Assembly (NCBI GenBank): GCA_014526335.1
Contig: JACTAT010000027.1
Span: 3,675,132-3,739,131 of the forward strand
DNA length: 64,000 nt
Origin: Chrysaora quinquecirrha
Lineage: Eukaryota; Cnidaria; Scyphozoa; Semaeostomeae; Pelagiidae
Reading direction: 5' to 3'
Shown: positions 20,211 through 31,295 of the stretch, one piece after another
How positions within the stretch are numbered: position 1 is the stretch's first letter
Layout of the letters: each line of letters begins with the position of its first letter
Made by a program: the position numbers and the translations under genes
The notes under the pieces: model-generated
What the model saw: only the letters and a program-made list of their open reading frames with translations
Database searches by the model: none
What the model was told of the DNA's origin: nothing

Positions 20211-21734
20211 TACACGCTTTTTTTTACGAGGAACGTAATTTATAAAAGTTAAACCCACCTGGACCCAGCTGAACCCACCTGAACCCAGCAGTAACCCACC
20301 TGAACCCACCTGCTCTCACCTTAGAACAATGAAACTTGTTAATGGGCTTTAAAAAGCTTTGGGAATAGCGCTTTTCTTAAAAAAAATGATTAAGTTACCA
20401 CGCAAAAACTTGCGCTTTTTTCGAATCGCGAGTTACTAATAGCCGCATGCTGTCGATCAAAATCACATTTGGTTCGGTATGGACAACGACAATTTATACG
20501 AACCTGGTCTCGAAGATAAAAATCAAAAATGAGGAAAAAACACGTCTTTTAAACAAGCGTTTGTTAAATCCATCAAATCCAAAGAAATCCTGACAGAAAT
20601 CAAGAAATCCCAAGTTAATTTTTAGAGATTTCAGGCAGAAATCTCATGCACTTTTCGGCCATTAATGCACGTAATGCACCCCTTATAAGACCTACCATTT
20701 TGCCGTAACGGCAAAAGGATTTCCAAGGGATTTTGATTCAAGTCATAGGATTTCTAGCAAGGATGAACAAAGTTTTCTATTGTGAAAATCGGGGGTCATT
20801 CGTTCCTTGGTAATCTCCTAAATTTGTTTCTGAAATTTTTAGCTGACTAGTCGATTCGAACAACGAATTAGCATCATTTTTGATGAGTGAATTGCCGCTT
20901 GCATATAAACATAAACACAGTTCTCTTTCACATACTGTGAATCCTCCAATAAGTCCACACCTCCAAATAAGCCCCCCTCGCATAAGCCTCCACCTAAGAG
21001 TTCATATTTGCAAATGAACCCCGGGGGCCTATTCGAGGATTTATGGGATACAATTTTCTTGAAAAGGCATTTCAAATTTTGACATTCATTTTAATGCGCT
21101 ATCGACCCATCCTCGTTGAATAAAATATCATTTCCCCTGAGGCATTCTGAATTCCGTAAATATCCTCCGAGATTTTCTAGAGAACCCCGATTTGTAAACA
21201 AGCACGAGGTGCGTTTTCCCAAAAGTGTTATTAAAATTTCATTGTTCTAAGGTGAGAGCAGGTGGGTTCGGCGGTTTTGACTGTTGGGTTCGTTTAGGTG
21301 GGTTCAGGTGGGTAACAGCTGGGTTCAGGTGGGTTCAGCTGGGTTCAGGTGGGTTTAACTTTTATAAATGACGTTATAAAGAACTTTTATAAAGAACTTA
21401 TGCTACTAAAGAGAAAATCACTAAGAAACTTTTCATTGTTGAATATTTTTATCACTGCAAACAATCAAGAATTAGAAAGCCCGTTCCATTCATTTGCAGT
21501 CGAAAATCACATAAATTGTACGTTAAGCATGTATCAAATGTTTCCTTGAGTAGTCTCGAGCTTTTCTCACATGCAAGTGTCTCTCTTTTATTGTTAAGAC
21601 CACTGTATGTGCAGTTAAAATTAAGGAACTATTAAGGAACTTTTGGAACTACAATCGTCTCAAGAGAGGTAAAAAAATAAGGAACTTTAAGAACTAGGCC
21701 TTGAGGTAGGTTCTTTATATAAAAAAAGCGTGTA
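20211..21734. mobile_element. TACACGC-family MITE carrying a second element
   Basis: Ends TACACGCTTTTTTTTACGAG and AAAAAAAGCGTGTA delimit a family member whose left arm is interrupted by the 1.1-kb element 20236-21370. Beyond the insertion the right side aligns with other copies from AAAGAACTTAT onward. Confidence 0.8.
20236..21370. mobile_element. 1.1-kb TIR element with GAACCCACCT repeats, nested
   Basis: Long inverted ends: ATTTATAAAAGTTAAACCC on the left, GGGTTTAACTTTTATAAAT on the right. Then come tandem ACCCACCTGAACCCAGCTG-like units and CTCACCTTAGAACAATGAAA, mirrored at the right by TTTCATTGTTCTAAGGTGAG. Short ACG(T) flanks may be the target duplication. No transposase frame was found. 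It lies wholly inside the MITE 20211-21734. Confidence 0.75.
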
Positions 21735-21913
21735 TGTGAACAATTTGTCAGCCATAATTCCAGATGATTGCAGTGTGTCTGCCATCACATCAGGTTTGCG
21801 ATAAATGAGAAACAGGCTTAATAGCTGCAACATAACTTAATGGATAAAATAAGATAAGATTCTGCTACGAAAGCATTCTTAGATGGGAAGAAAAAAATTT
21901 GAGTAAAGCTTAC

Positions 21914-22176
21914 ATGGCCACCCAGTATGTCTCTGAACACAAGCAAAGCAAACATCATAGCGGCAAACAGCACAATGGAATGATTTGTCCATGTTTTGAA
22001 TTGCTTGTCCACCAACACAACTGCATAAATCACACTTCCAGGCACCATTGAAGTCACTATAGGATACCCTTGAATCAGTTATTCTGAGTGGATGCTGATG
22101 AAATGGCAAGTTATAGTCTTTCATGCAAGAGTCACAAGCATCAAATTCACATTGTGCACAGTGCCAGCAGTATCGA
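21914..22176 (-). CDS. C1-like zinc-repeat protein, downstream exon
   Basis: Begins after the acceptor TTCTATTTTAG and ends at the donor GTAAGC. Its first base completes the codon split by exon 22750-23232. It encodes the second half of zinc repeat 3 (CWHCAQCEFDACDSC) and all of repeat 4 (HPLRITDS, WKCDLC, FHCAVCRYDVCFACV). The gene may end in a tiny exon at 21790-21824 (acceptor ATGTTGCAG, then about ten codons and TGA), which is weak. The nested MITE at 20211-21734 follows. Confidence 0.75.
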
Positions 22177-22244
22177 CTAAAATAGAAGCAAAATAAGTGA
22201 GCTACATTTACAGTAGTATTTGCTTAAAAGAGTGGACATAGAGT

Positions 22245-22440
22245 GCGCAAAAGCTTTTTTGTCTGACACTCTTTAGCAAATAACATATACCAGGCAAAGG
22301 TTATACCCAGATGGGGATTGAAATGCACAAGTCAGCAAGTGAAGGGCATGAATCGCCCTGTTTCCTCTAAGCTGATTTGTGTTTAAAGGGAATCCACAAA
22401 GCTTAGGCATGCAGTGTATTTTAAAAATAGCCTATTCAGT
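22245..22440 (-). repeat. fragment of the CTGACACTCC foldback family
   Basis: AAGCTTTTTTGTCTGACACT, ATACCCAGATG and AAATGCACAA phrases match the family consensus. It lies within the intron of the C1-like gene and is diverged. Confidence 0.5.
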
Positions 22441-22749
22441 AACTTTAAAATTGAAAGAAAGTTAGTCACACCAGTGATTTTGTGCTCTGCACTTTTCTGT
22501 CCATTACAAAAGAACAAGTTTATTTATGGTGTCTGAGAACCACTGGCCAATGCCAGCTTTAACTTTGTTGATTTCCCTTTTACACATATGTCAATGCAGC
22601 TTCACTTTCTGACTGCTGCATTTTGATCTGCATAATCTTGGTATAAATCTTGCATTATAGTCAATTGTTTTGGTCTATATTTGAGGTTAAGACTTTGAGC
22701 AGTGTCAGGCAAAAACAGCATTCACAACAGCAAAAATGCGTAAATTTAC

Positions 22750-23232
22750 CTTCTTATTTGAGAGCCATTCAACTTGCATGAATCACATTGCCACATGCCA
22801 GTTGATTCGCCATCATACAGTTGTAATGAATCAGAAAGCTTCAGTCCATGAATATGTACAGGATGAAGTTTTCCATGAAAACATTCACGACAAAGATCAA
22901 ACTGATCTATTGGACAGTGATATCCACAGCTTTGTTGAAGTTGTGTTTTATTTCTTCCACAGTGGTCACATTTCCATCCTCCATTGAAGCCAGGATAAAC
23001 CCTTTCCATGTTCATGTAAAACAATGGATGACCATGTCTTGGATGGTGATTTCCTTGGAAGCAATTGTCACATAAATCATAATTGCACATTGAGCAATGA
23101 TATGGCATTTTTGTATTTCCTGCAGATGCTTTACATCCATCACATGTCCATCTCCCTTGATATTGCTGATATACAACATTTGGATCAACCTTTGCCATTG
23201 GATGTTCATGATGCGATTTCTGCATTTTGCCT
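22750..23232 (-). CDS. C1-like zinc-repeat protein, upstream exon
   Basis: The acceptor TTCTAACAG precedes this exon; a Met codon at 23225 could start translation, or the frame may continue upstream. It encodes two and a half repeats of about 60 residues with the order HP..., W-x-C-D-x-C, Y-H-C-x-x-C-x-x-D-x-C-x-x-C-F: RWTCDGCKAS...YHCSMCNYDLCDNCF, then GGWKCDHC...YHCPIDQFDLCRECF, then MWQCDSC. These are DC1/C1-like (ZZ-like) treble-clef zinc modules that usually mediate protein or lipid contacts; the role here is unknown. The donor GTAAAT leaves two bases and joins 21914-22176 so that repeat 3 becomes complete. Confidence 0.8.
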
Positions 23233-23335
23233 CTGTTAGAAAAAATAGAACAAGTTCACACAGCTTCTTTTAAAGCTTTACAAAACTTTTTTCAAGTCAT
23301 AAAATATGACACATAAAATCACTTATTCCTAGTTA

Positions 23336-23919
23336 CCTTATCGGCCCTTTTTACGCCGGCCCTAAATGGCGTTAATTTTAGCCTGGAGGTGTTATAAAGA
23401 CCGGCGTTAAAAGGGCCAAAAATTTGGAATTTTTCTCAAACAGCGGTGTAATTTCCAAGCACCTATTTTTGCTACCACGCACTATATTTTAGGAATTTTC
23501 ATAAACAGCATGAAAACAAAGCCATCTTAGCAAAAATGGAAAATGTCATCAATAAGCAAGTTCAAAAGATGGCACAGAAATTTGATTTTGAACAGCAGCG
23601 ATTGATAGGAGGGGAAACAGGGAAGAATATGAAGATTAAATAGGCGAATATTCAATCGAAGTGAAGTTCCATGATGAAGAAAACGTAGAAAGCAGTGAGA
23701 CAATTGTAATTGACTAACATGAATTATATTTAAGGTAATAAAAAGTAATAAAAGACGCAACAGTGTGTAAAAATGTATTGTTGATTTTTCCTTGTTCTTT
23801 GAGTGGCGTAAAACACGGCCCTAAATGGCGTTAAAGCACATTTTAAAGCCGGTAGAATTAGGGCCGGCGTAGAAACAGGTGGCGTTAAAGTTGGGTCAGT
23901 GTAAAAAGGGCCGATAAGG
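23336..23919. mobile_element. MITE with CCTTATCGGCCCTTTTTAC ends, TA flanks
   Basis: A 20-bp perfect inverted repeat starts CCTTATCGGCCCTTTTTAC and ends GTAAAAAGGGCCGATAAGG, flanked by TA on both sides. GGCCCTAAATGGCGTTAA occurs near both ends and GGCGTTAAA repeats inside. A TA duplication fits a Tc1/mariner-like origin. It lies 100 bp upstream of the C1-like exon. Confidence 0.8.
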
Positions 23920-24011
23920 TATCCAACAAAATTTGCATGCTTAGCATAGCAAATAACAGAATGATAAAACCTTATGCAAATTCTCACAAATGAAAATGGG
24001 TTGAAATGTTA

Positions 24012-24363
24012 GGCCTCATCTACATGGACATGTTTTCAAATGAAAACACAATAATAATTTCTTTGTGCTTCCATCTCGCATCTTCATGACACCCATAAAT
24101 ATGCAACTGGAAATGCAAACATTTGAAAAAGGTTTCCAAGTGGAATCTTTAGAAAACAAAAACAATACAGCAACAAAAATAACTTTTGATTGTTGAATGG
24201 TATTGAATTTCACAAATTAAGTTGAGCAAAATTGACATCAATGTTTCTGTGTGGACAGTGAAAATTTGCTGAAAATGCTCGAGAAGACCCAAAAGTTTTG
24301 ACATGTTTTTTTCACTGACATAAAAACGCAACTTTTAAAAATGTATCCATGTAGACAGGGCCC
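24012..24363. mobile_element. Harbinger/Tourist-like MITE, GGCCTCATCTACATGG ends
   Basis: The left end GGCCTCATCTACATGGACAT, preceded by TTA, is mirrored by ATCCATGTAGACAGGGCCC at the right. TTTTCAAATGAAAACAC near the left end is itself palindromic. No coding capacity. Confidence 0.65.
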
Positions 24364-24734
24364 TATATGAGGTCCTCAAAACATCAACATTCAATCCAGC
24401 ATTTAATACCAAAATATTTTTGAAATCTTTCCAACTTCCTCCAACATTAGTTTTGAAATATTTGATGACCCAACATGGGTGGTGAAAAGCGCCAACATTT
24501 TGTCCAACACATTGTACTTTACATGTTGGATTTTGTTTGACTGACCCACCGGGGCTTACAATAACCTTTGGGGGTAGGAAAATTTAAAAAAAATTAAATA
24601 GACACTGTCCATTCAATTTGGCCAGTATAGCAAAAAAAAATTTCATGCCTGGTTTTTCTTAATTAAAAATTGTTTTGGGAATTGATTGTCTTTGTAAACA
24701 TGAAAGGAACCCAATTTTACTGATTTTGTGTTAA

Positions 24735-25225
24735 CTTGTCCCACTACCAACTTGCCCCATTTCCAACTTGCCCCCCTCTAACTTTTTTGCCAGCTCACCC
24801 TACTTTCAAAGTCAACTCACCCCATCTTCAAAGTCAACTCACCCCATCTCAAAAGTCTACTTGTGCAAATAGATCCGACTTGACCATGTTAAGGCGGGGC
24901 AAGTCAGAAGGTATCAGGTCGATTTGCCCAACCTCTGTTTCGCCCAACTTCCTTTTCGCCCAAGCTATCACTAAAACAGTCACCAATGTGATAATCAGGG
25001 TTTGGGGGCAGAGCCCCTATTGGTATTGAAAAAATAATTGACAAGCTATAGGGAAGAAGTTTAACCTTGTCATTTCAGGTTGGGCAAAACGACCATGATG
25101 GGTTGGGCAAAATGTCTTGAAAGCTGGGCAAAAAGGAAGTTGGGCGAATGGGTGGCTTGGCAAAACGTCTTGAAAGCAGTCAAAACAACACAAGTCGTAG
25201 GCTATAATAGGGGTGAGTTGACCTG
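24735..25225. repeat. inverted repeat rich in CTTGCCC/TCGCCCAACTT
   Basis: CAACTTGCCCC and CAACTCACCCCATCT phrases on the left, and TTTCGCCCAACTTCCTTTT, are mirrored by AAAAGGAAGTTGGGCGAA and GGGTGAGTTGACC on the right. This is a foldback element of unclear boundaries; no gene is supported. Confidence 0.5.
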
Positions 25226-25837
25226 TTATAGATCTTTTCGGTATGACGTCACACAGCATTAAAATTTTTCAAAATCACAAGATATCGAGTTTTTGATATG
25301 AAAATCTTATAAAACAGTCAAAACTTAGTCTAGGTACAAAGTTTCACCGTCCTAGCGCTTGTGTTCTTAATTTTATGAGCATTCAAAGTTTCCGATTTCA
25401 TAAAGGCTTTGACCGCAAAAAATGAACTTGGTGAAACTTTTTACCCCACACGGTCAAAGCCCTTATAAAATCGTGAACTTTGAGCGCTCGTAAAATCGAT
25501 TATACAAGCGCTGAGATAATTAAACTTTGCACTAATCTTTGGGTGCTTAATACGATTCTCGCATCGAAAAATCGATATCTTGCGATTTCGCAAAATTTTT
25601 TTTCTACCGAAATGATCTATCTATACCATTTTAGTAGGCTATACCTAGTGACACAATGGAAAATTCCAGCAAACCCACTATCTTCGTATTTCGGGAATTT
25701 TTAATCGTGGTGTTAGGCCTGGTTGTGGTTCATTGCAAAAGCAAACGTATTCCCTTTGTTAGGCCACAGTGAGTCAGTGACAGAGGGGTGGGTTCGTTTT
25801 ATTTTACATTTAGGCCCATCTTTTTCTGTTCTGTCAG

Positions 25838-26021
25838 GACGTTTCCAGGGTGCTTATATTTTTCGGATTGAACATTTGAAAATGAATTTAAAACAATTAC
25901 CAAAATTTCAACCAAATTGGGTCGTCAATGTCTTGTTCTTCTCAATAAATACGTTACTCGATGATCCAAGTATTCATGGCATCATTCTTGTGAACTGTGG
26001 CCTAAATTGCATAAATGAACG
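25838..26021 (+). CDS. CRAL-TRIO-like exon, isolated
   Basis: A strong acceptor (TTTTTCTGTTCTGTCAG) opens a frame reading GAYIFRIEHLKMNLKQL, then INTLLDDPSIHGIILVNCG, with a donor-like GTGATA after AACG at 26021. The pattern (aromatic YIFRI strand, helix with LLDDP, then HGIILVN strand) resembles the core of the CRAL-TRIO lipid-transfer fold as in alpha-tocopherol transfer proteins. No flanking exons were found on the plus strand, so it may be a stranded exon or pseudogene fragment. The family call is tentative. Confidence 0.35.
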
Positions 26022-26577
26022 GTGATAGTACAGTACGGAAATAGCCTTTGTTATCACCAGCTATAAAACGTGGATCATGCATCGGAATGGAACATGTTGG
26101 ATTGGAATTTAAAGGAATGGAAATGCCAACTGACATCGTTTTAATAATCAAACTTAAAATCAGTTTTATTTTAAGGTCAAGGACTTCTAAACTTATTTAG
26201 CTCATAGTTTTGCCAGCTAGTTGTTACATCTTTTCAGAAATTTTGATTCTAACAAATTTTTTGTAGTAAAAATAGTAGGGAGATGAAAAAACCTTGGCAC
26301 TGAAACATCAGAGAAAGAAAATTGATATAATTGTCTTTCCAACATTTACCTTATTACAAAAGGACATAATATCTTGAAGATCTTTGAACTTTCTCAGTGT
26401 TGTAATCACATCTTCGGCCGAAATTTTTATGACAGAATAACAATAGATCTTCACACAGTGTTACGCGGATAACCAAATATCCTTCACTGCAAAAAATATC
26501 AATAAGTCAGCAGACATTATTAAAACTAATAAAAAAGTTTTTCAGATTTTTCCGAATTTTGTTGTCTTCGCTTACTG

Positions 26578-26804
26578 TACACGCCGTTTTTATAAGGAAC
26601 CACTTTATAAGGAACCTACGTGTGGAAGGCCCGAAAATTTAAAGGACTTATACTACTAAAGAGAAAATCATTAAGGAACTTTTCAATGTTACAATGCTCT
26701 TATCACTGCAAACAATCCAGAATTAGAAAGCCCGTTCCATTCATTTGCAGTCGAAAATCACATAAATTGTAAGAACTAGGTTCTTTGTAAAAAAAAAGCC
26801 TGTA
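26578..26804 (+). mobile_element. TACACGC-family MITE, internally deleted
   Basis: The left arm runs from TACACGCCGTTTTTATAAGG to GTCGAAAATCACATAAATTG, then jumps to AAGAACTAGGTTCTTTGTAA and the right terminus. About 180 bp is missing compared with full copies. Confidence 0.8.
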
Positions 26805-27753
26805 TAACAATACTTGCGATTGCCTTGCAACAAGAAAATTAAGTATATACAGTCAACTCTGTCTCATTCAAACTTATGTAATTCCAACTTTTAGTAATGC
26901 GAACGAAATTGCAGGTCTTTTGAAAAACCCCTAACAAACCTTTACTATAAAAACCCCTTTAATTTGAATTTCCATACTTCCGTGTTTCCACTTTTGTAGG
27001 TACCTCAAGGAAAAACCCTTCTAATTCGAATTGTCTGAAAAATAAGCTAAGCTCGTCAACATTAACTTTCAGCAGAAAGAATCACGAAGCCGAAAGAAGC
27101 AAAGAATTATCCCGATTTCTTCAGAAAGCCTTGAAAGACCGACACTAAACGGCAGCATTGCCGGTTTTTTATTGCATTTTTAATAAAAATCGAAAAAAAT
27201 GCTAAAAACTGGCTTTCTTTTTTTTCGCTGCTGTACAAATTGCGATTACTGTATATAGACAAATGCAATAAAACGGCGATCTAGTGATACCTGAAGCAAC
27301 CTTTATTCTTTGAATACTATGGGTCTGCACGCAGGCTACGAACGGCGTTGTGAAATACCACACTTAGCTTGAAAGCAGCAGAAAATAAGAGGTTTCAAAA
27401 CTTAATTTCATATTATTCACTCTAAAATTTAAATGTAAAAAGCTAACGAAAGGTAGAGCTAAAAATGAGATAGTTTCAATATGTAAGATAAAAATTAAAA
27501 AGGTTTATATTTGTACACGAGTTGAACTTAAATCGAAAAATAAAAATTACATATGTAGTTGAATATACTTTTGCTGCAAAATCTGTTTAATTGCTCGTAT
27601 CCTAGATTACCCAAAACATTGCAAGCCTTACAAGTAGTCATTTCAGCTGCAATGTACTCCTAAGTAAAGTTCTAATAAATTAACGAAATTAGCTAAAATT
27701 GACAGACATACGGAGACCACACAATCATGCTATCAAACTGTATATACTTAGAA
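26805..27753. other. 3' flank of the stress protein gene, no gene seen
   Basis: About 950 bp without a supported frame. 26850-26900 begins CAGTCAACTCTGTCTCATTC, reminiscent of a pogo-type end, but no matching right end was found. Confidence 0.4.
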
Positions 27754-27972
27754 TTAGAATGGATTGATGGGATTCTCTGGAGGCACAATAATAACAGGAA
27801 TGCGACTGTGATGAACAACATATTCACTAACACTTCCAAGTATGGTTCTTCTTGCTCTGCTTAAACCTCTTGACCCAATTATAATGAAATCTGCATTTGC
27901 ATTTTTGCCAACATGAATGATTTCAGATCCAATGCTATCTTGACATGATTCCAAATGTTTTTCATACGCCAT
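27754..27972 (-). CDS. universal stress protein, exon 4 (C-terminus)
   Basis: Acceptor ATCATCTTAG, then 72 codons and a stop. It carries the nucleotide-binding signature of the family: ADFIIIGSRGLSRARRT, LGSVSEYVVHHSRIPVIIV (the G-x2-G-x9-G-S pattern). The final PPENPINPF closes the protein at 165 residues, a normal USP length. Confidence 0.92.
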   Translation of the reverse strand: MAYEKHLESCQDSIGSEIIHVGKNANADFIIIGSRGLSRARRTILGSVSEYVVHHSRIPVIIVPPENPINPF

Positions 27973-28173
27973 CTAAGATGATAAAAAATGTTACCAGTTA
28001 GAAACACAATAATTTCTGTGAGAAAATTTGGAAAGAAGGTGGGTTACAATGTTCCAGCTTCATGGCAGACAGCTATGCTGCCCCTCCATCTACTGTAAAT
28101 CACTACTGAAGAAGAGCAGCAATACTAAAAGTTTGCCTCGGCCCTGGTACAAAAACAAACATAGTGACCTTAC

Positions 28174-28280
28174 CGAATGGTCTTTACACATTTTCTCATA
28201 TTTATGTACGAGCTCTCTGGCATGAGCAAGATGTTCATTCAATGAATCTTTGTATTCATCTGTTGCTTTAACTGCAGCAT
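28174..28280 (-). CDS. universal stress protein, exon 3
   Basis: 107 bp between the acceptor TTTCAAG and the donor GTAAGG. It encodes the amphipathic helix EYKDSLNEHLAHARELVHKY found in the middle of USP folds. Its two leading bases complete the codon left open by exon 2, and it ends on a codon boundary that matches exon 4. Confidence 0.9.
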
Positions 28281-28426
28281 CTTGAAACATAAAAAATTTG
28301 AAATATATATTTACTGTATTCTTTATTTTTAGAATGCAAAAATTACAACACTTATCAAGAGATCAATATAAAAAAGAAGTTCTTGAAAACTAGCATCATG
28401 ATTTGTAGGAAAATTAAATTACTCAC

Positions 28427-28516
28427 GATAAAGTGACATTGCAGGAAGTGGAGGGGGTACAAAAAAGTGAGTGATCACCACTTTGTCTCCTTTTCTGCTA
28501 CCAACATTCAGGAACC
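28427..28516 (-). CDS. universal stress protein, exon 2
   Basis: 90 bp between the acceptor CTTCTTAG and the donor GTGAGT. It encodes FLNVGSRKGDKVVITHFFVP, the second beta strand with the KVVITH core typical of animal and plant USPs. Phases 2 and 1 fit exons 1 and 3. Confidence 0.9.
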
Positions 28517-30065
28517 CTAAGAAGTGATAGTTAAAAAGAATGAATTGCATATAAAGAGCTGTATCTAACATATTCAGATATGTTTATTCTTCAGAAGGTA
28601 GAGCATTTTTTGGGTCTCTTGTTCTTTGTTATTGAACAATACTTCAGAGCTGATTTGCTTTGATTGCACTTAATCGCTCGTGAAGGAATGTTTTATGTGA
28701 AGGAATGAAGGTAATGGTATTAGTGCCAGTTTCTAGGATACCAAAAGTAGATGAATTAAGAAGGCCCCCAACCCTGGCTGTGATGCTACAGTGGCATGGG
28801 CTTGAACCTTGACCTCACTGACCTCCTGACACCACAAGCTAGCTGGATTTGACCTAAAATGCCCTCTGACCCATGTCAAGAATGAAGCATTCAAGCTACA
28901 ATTAAAGCTTAGAAATTTGATGTTATTGATAAGAACTTTGGAATTTTGCCTTATCATGCCATGCGAAAACCTTAAAATTTCACTCATTACCTATTAACAT
29001 GTTGTGGACCTCTGCTTCTCCTATCTTTTGGGCAGGCAGGAGGGCAGGACAAGCAATGAAAATGTTTGCTTCTTGTTGAACATTTTAACAAAATCAAACA
29101 AAGAACAAAAGAAAAAATTTAACAAAGTTAGTATAAGTCAATGTCTCCCACAGGAAAAACAAAATAATCGTTATACTAGTCAATAGCAATAACTCATAGC
29201 ATTTTTTAACTGTATGAATGGGCGACTAAAAGTCACCCAGTTCACCAAAATTGTCGCCCAGGACATAAAAATTTAGAAAACTGGGCGACAAGACACAAGG
29301 AAAACTCACGGGCAGAACGGAATAGATGTTGCTTTTGCTGGCCTTCAATATCAATTCTGTAGCTACTGTAGCAATGAGTGGCAGTATATTAGAGCATGAA
29401 AAATATTTCCCTTTTCAATGTTTCAGGAAATCCCTTTTCAATGGTTCAAAACAAGTTTTTTTTGGAGCGATATGAAGGATGTGTATTTCTTGTGATTTTC
29501 TATTAAGATGCAGAGGGAGAATTTTCAGAATCCTGCGCCATTTTAAGGCCTCAGAGATAGTAAAATATCACTACGAGCTTTATGGGGCTCCGCCCCCTGG
29601 ACGCGTTCAGACCCCCAGATGTTTCGGGCAATGACCCACGGTCATTACTTCTAGATCCGCGCCTGGGTTTTGTGGCCTAGTGAAAAATCCTTAAAAAATG
29701 CTATGCAATAACTCATAAAATGAAAGAAAAAATTAGCGGAAGAGCGAGACAATTCACCTTTGAGCTTGAGGAATACAGGACTGAGCTTTTTGTCTTTGTT
29801 AGGCCAAAAGTTAGGCCAGGCCAAAACACGCATTTTAGACTCGCATGGCAAAGCAGTTGAATTTAGACACCATCAACTTCAATTAACAAAGATATTAACT
29901 TCGTCATTGTTTTTAGGTTTTCGAAGGTTCCTGAAATGCATTCAAACAAAATAACTTTACTTTCGCCCGGTGAAAAGTTTGAAACATTTCTAACATAAAA
30001 ACAGGCCTATGAACCATGAGCTCTGCCCTATGACATGCTTTGCTAAAAAAAACCCTGATACTCAC
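28517..30065 (-). other. intron 1 of the stress protein gene
   Basis: 1.55 kb without exons. ORFs inside (for example 28733-28987) lack family features. GCTCCGCCCCCTGGACGCG near 29585 is a GC-rich patch common in decayed repeats. Confidence 0.6.
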
Positions 30066-30147
30066 ACTGAAAAGCTCTTTCGCTGTGTTCACTGTTGTCG
30101 ACGGGTAGAACGACGACCCTTCCTGGCTTTTCTGCTGATTCGGCCAT
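30066..30147 (-). CDS. universal stress protein, exon 1 (start)
   Basis: The ATG at 30147 opens MAESAEKPGRVVVLPVDNSE, then HSERAFQ, the first beta strand and the D-x-S-E-x-S ATP/loop motif of the UspA fold (VDNSEHSERAF). It leaves one base before the donor GTGAGT. Joined with exons 2-4 the message has 498 coding bases, exactly 166 codons with the stop. These small proteins bind ATP or act in stress responses; the family is kept in cnidarians and lost in vertebrates. UTP20 lies upstream on the same strand, its stop 2.7 kb away. Confidence 0.92.
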
Positions 30148-30618
30148 GTTTCAGTAGTTATATTTCTGAATTCTTAACTTTTCGTTGGGTAGAAGGAAGA
30201 TCTTTACCACACTTTTCACCCAAGGAGATGCACGAAGTTTTCTGTCACCTCTCGTTTTGTTTTCACCTCATTAATTCTACCAATCATCTCCTTCGAATGT
30301 TTAGCGCATGCGTCCTCACATAGCAGCGCATTCACGACCTTCGCCCCTTCGCCCTTTCGATGCATGCTACACGCTTTCGCCTTTTGCACGAATTCATAGA
30401 GTTGGGTCTGTTTTTGGTTTGTCTGATTTTTCCATGCAACATTTTTTGACATTCAGCAGAAGAGGACAATCATGGATGCATAGATGCACAAAATTCAACT
30501 TCCCAAGGCTTTCTAACCTTTTGTGCTTGGTGTTTTTGGTGTGGAGTGATGGGAAATCTTTATTAAAGGCTGCTTCAATGTCAAACACGTGTGTTGATTC
30601 TAATAGATAAATCTCTAA

Positions 30619-31244
30619 GGCTGCGTTTACACGGGACCTGCTACAACGGTTCCAAACAGAACCGTTCCAGATTGATATGGATATGGATAGGCTTTGCGTC
30701 CCAACGGGATCGACAAGATTGTCCCATTTGGAACCGCACTGCACTGCCGAGGTGCACATGTACCGTCAAAGCATAGGTCAAAGTCAGTAAGGTAAAAAGC
30801 GCACAACTTTCGTTAAAAAGCAGAAGTTTCAATATGCCAGAAGCAAAAAAAAGATATTTTATAGTCTGATGTAAAATGATATCTGGTAAACCTACTGAAG
30901 CTGCATTACTTAATTAAATGAAAACGGCAAACAACTCAACAAGAAAACAAATTTGACCAAGCCACGTTACAGAAGAGAGAAATTCATTTTACCTATACTC
31001 TAATCAACACAATAAAGCATTTCCAGAAAGCCTCTGTTTGAAAAATTGCAAGACCTCTGCTCTTCTGGAACCGTTTCACCTGTTTCAATGAGAACTCGAG
31101 AGGAACGGTTCCAGATAGGAACTACTCTCCAGGCGATCAAATTTGCGTACGGCTAGCAGTTCTATTTGGAACGGTTCCAGCAGTTCTCGTTGAAACGCGA
31201 CGCCTCTCGTACCCACTTGGGAACATCCCGTGTAAACGCCGTCG
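30619..31244. mobile_element. Harbinger/Tourist-like MITE, GTTTACACGGGA ends
   Basis: The left end GGCTGCGTTTACACGGGA and the right end TCCCGTGTAAACGCCG are inverted, with TAA at both flanks. GGAACGGTTCCAG, itself palindromic, recurs inside (about 31075-31180). It lies upstream of the stress protein gene. Confidence 0.7.
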
Positions 31245-31295
31245 TAACGACCAGGAGAAGAACTTTCAGTCCTGAGAATAAGCTTCTTAAATCAA

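Noticed and set aside
28733..28987. 84-codon ORF as the first exon of the stress protein
   Set aside because: It has no USP first-strand motif; the true first exon with VDNSEHSERAF lies at 30066-30147 and joins in phase.
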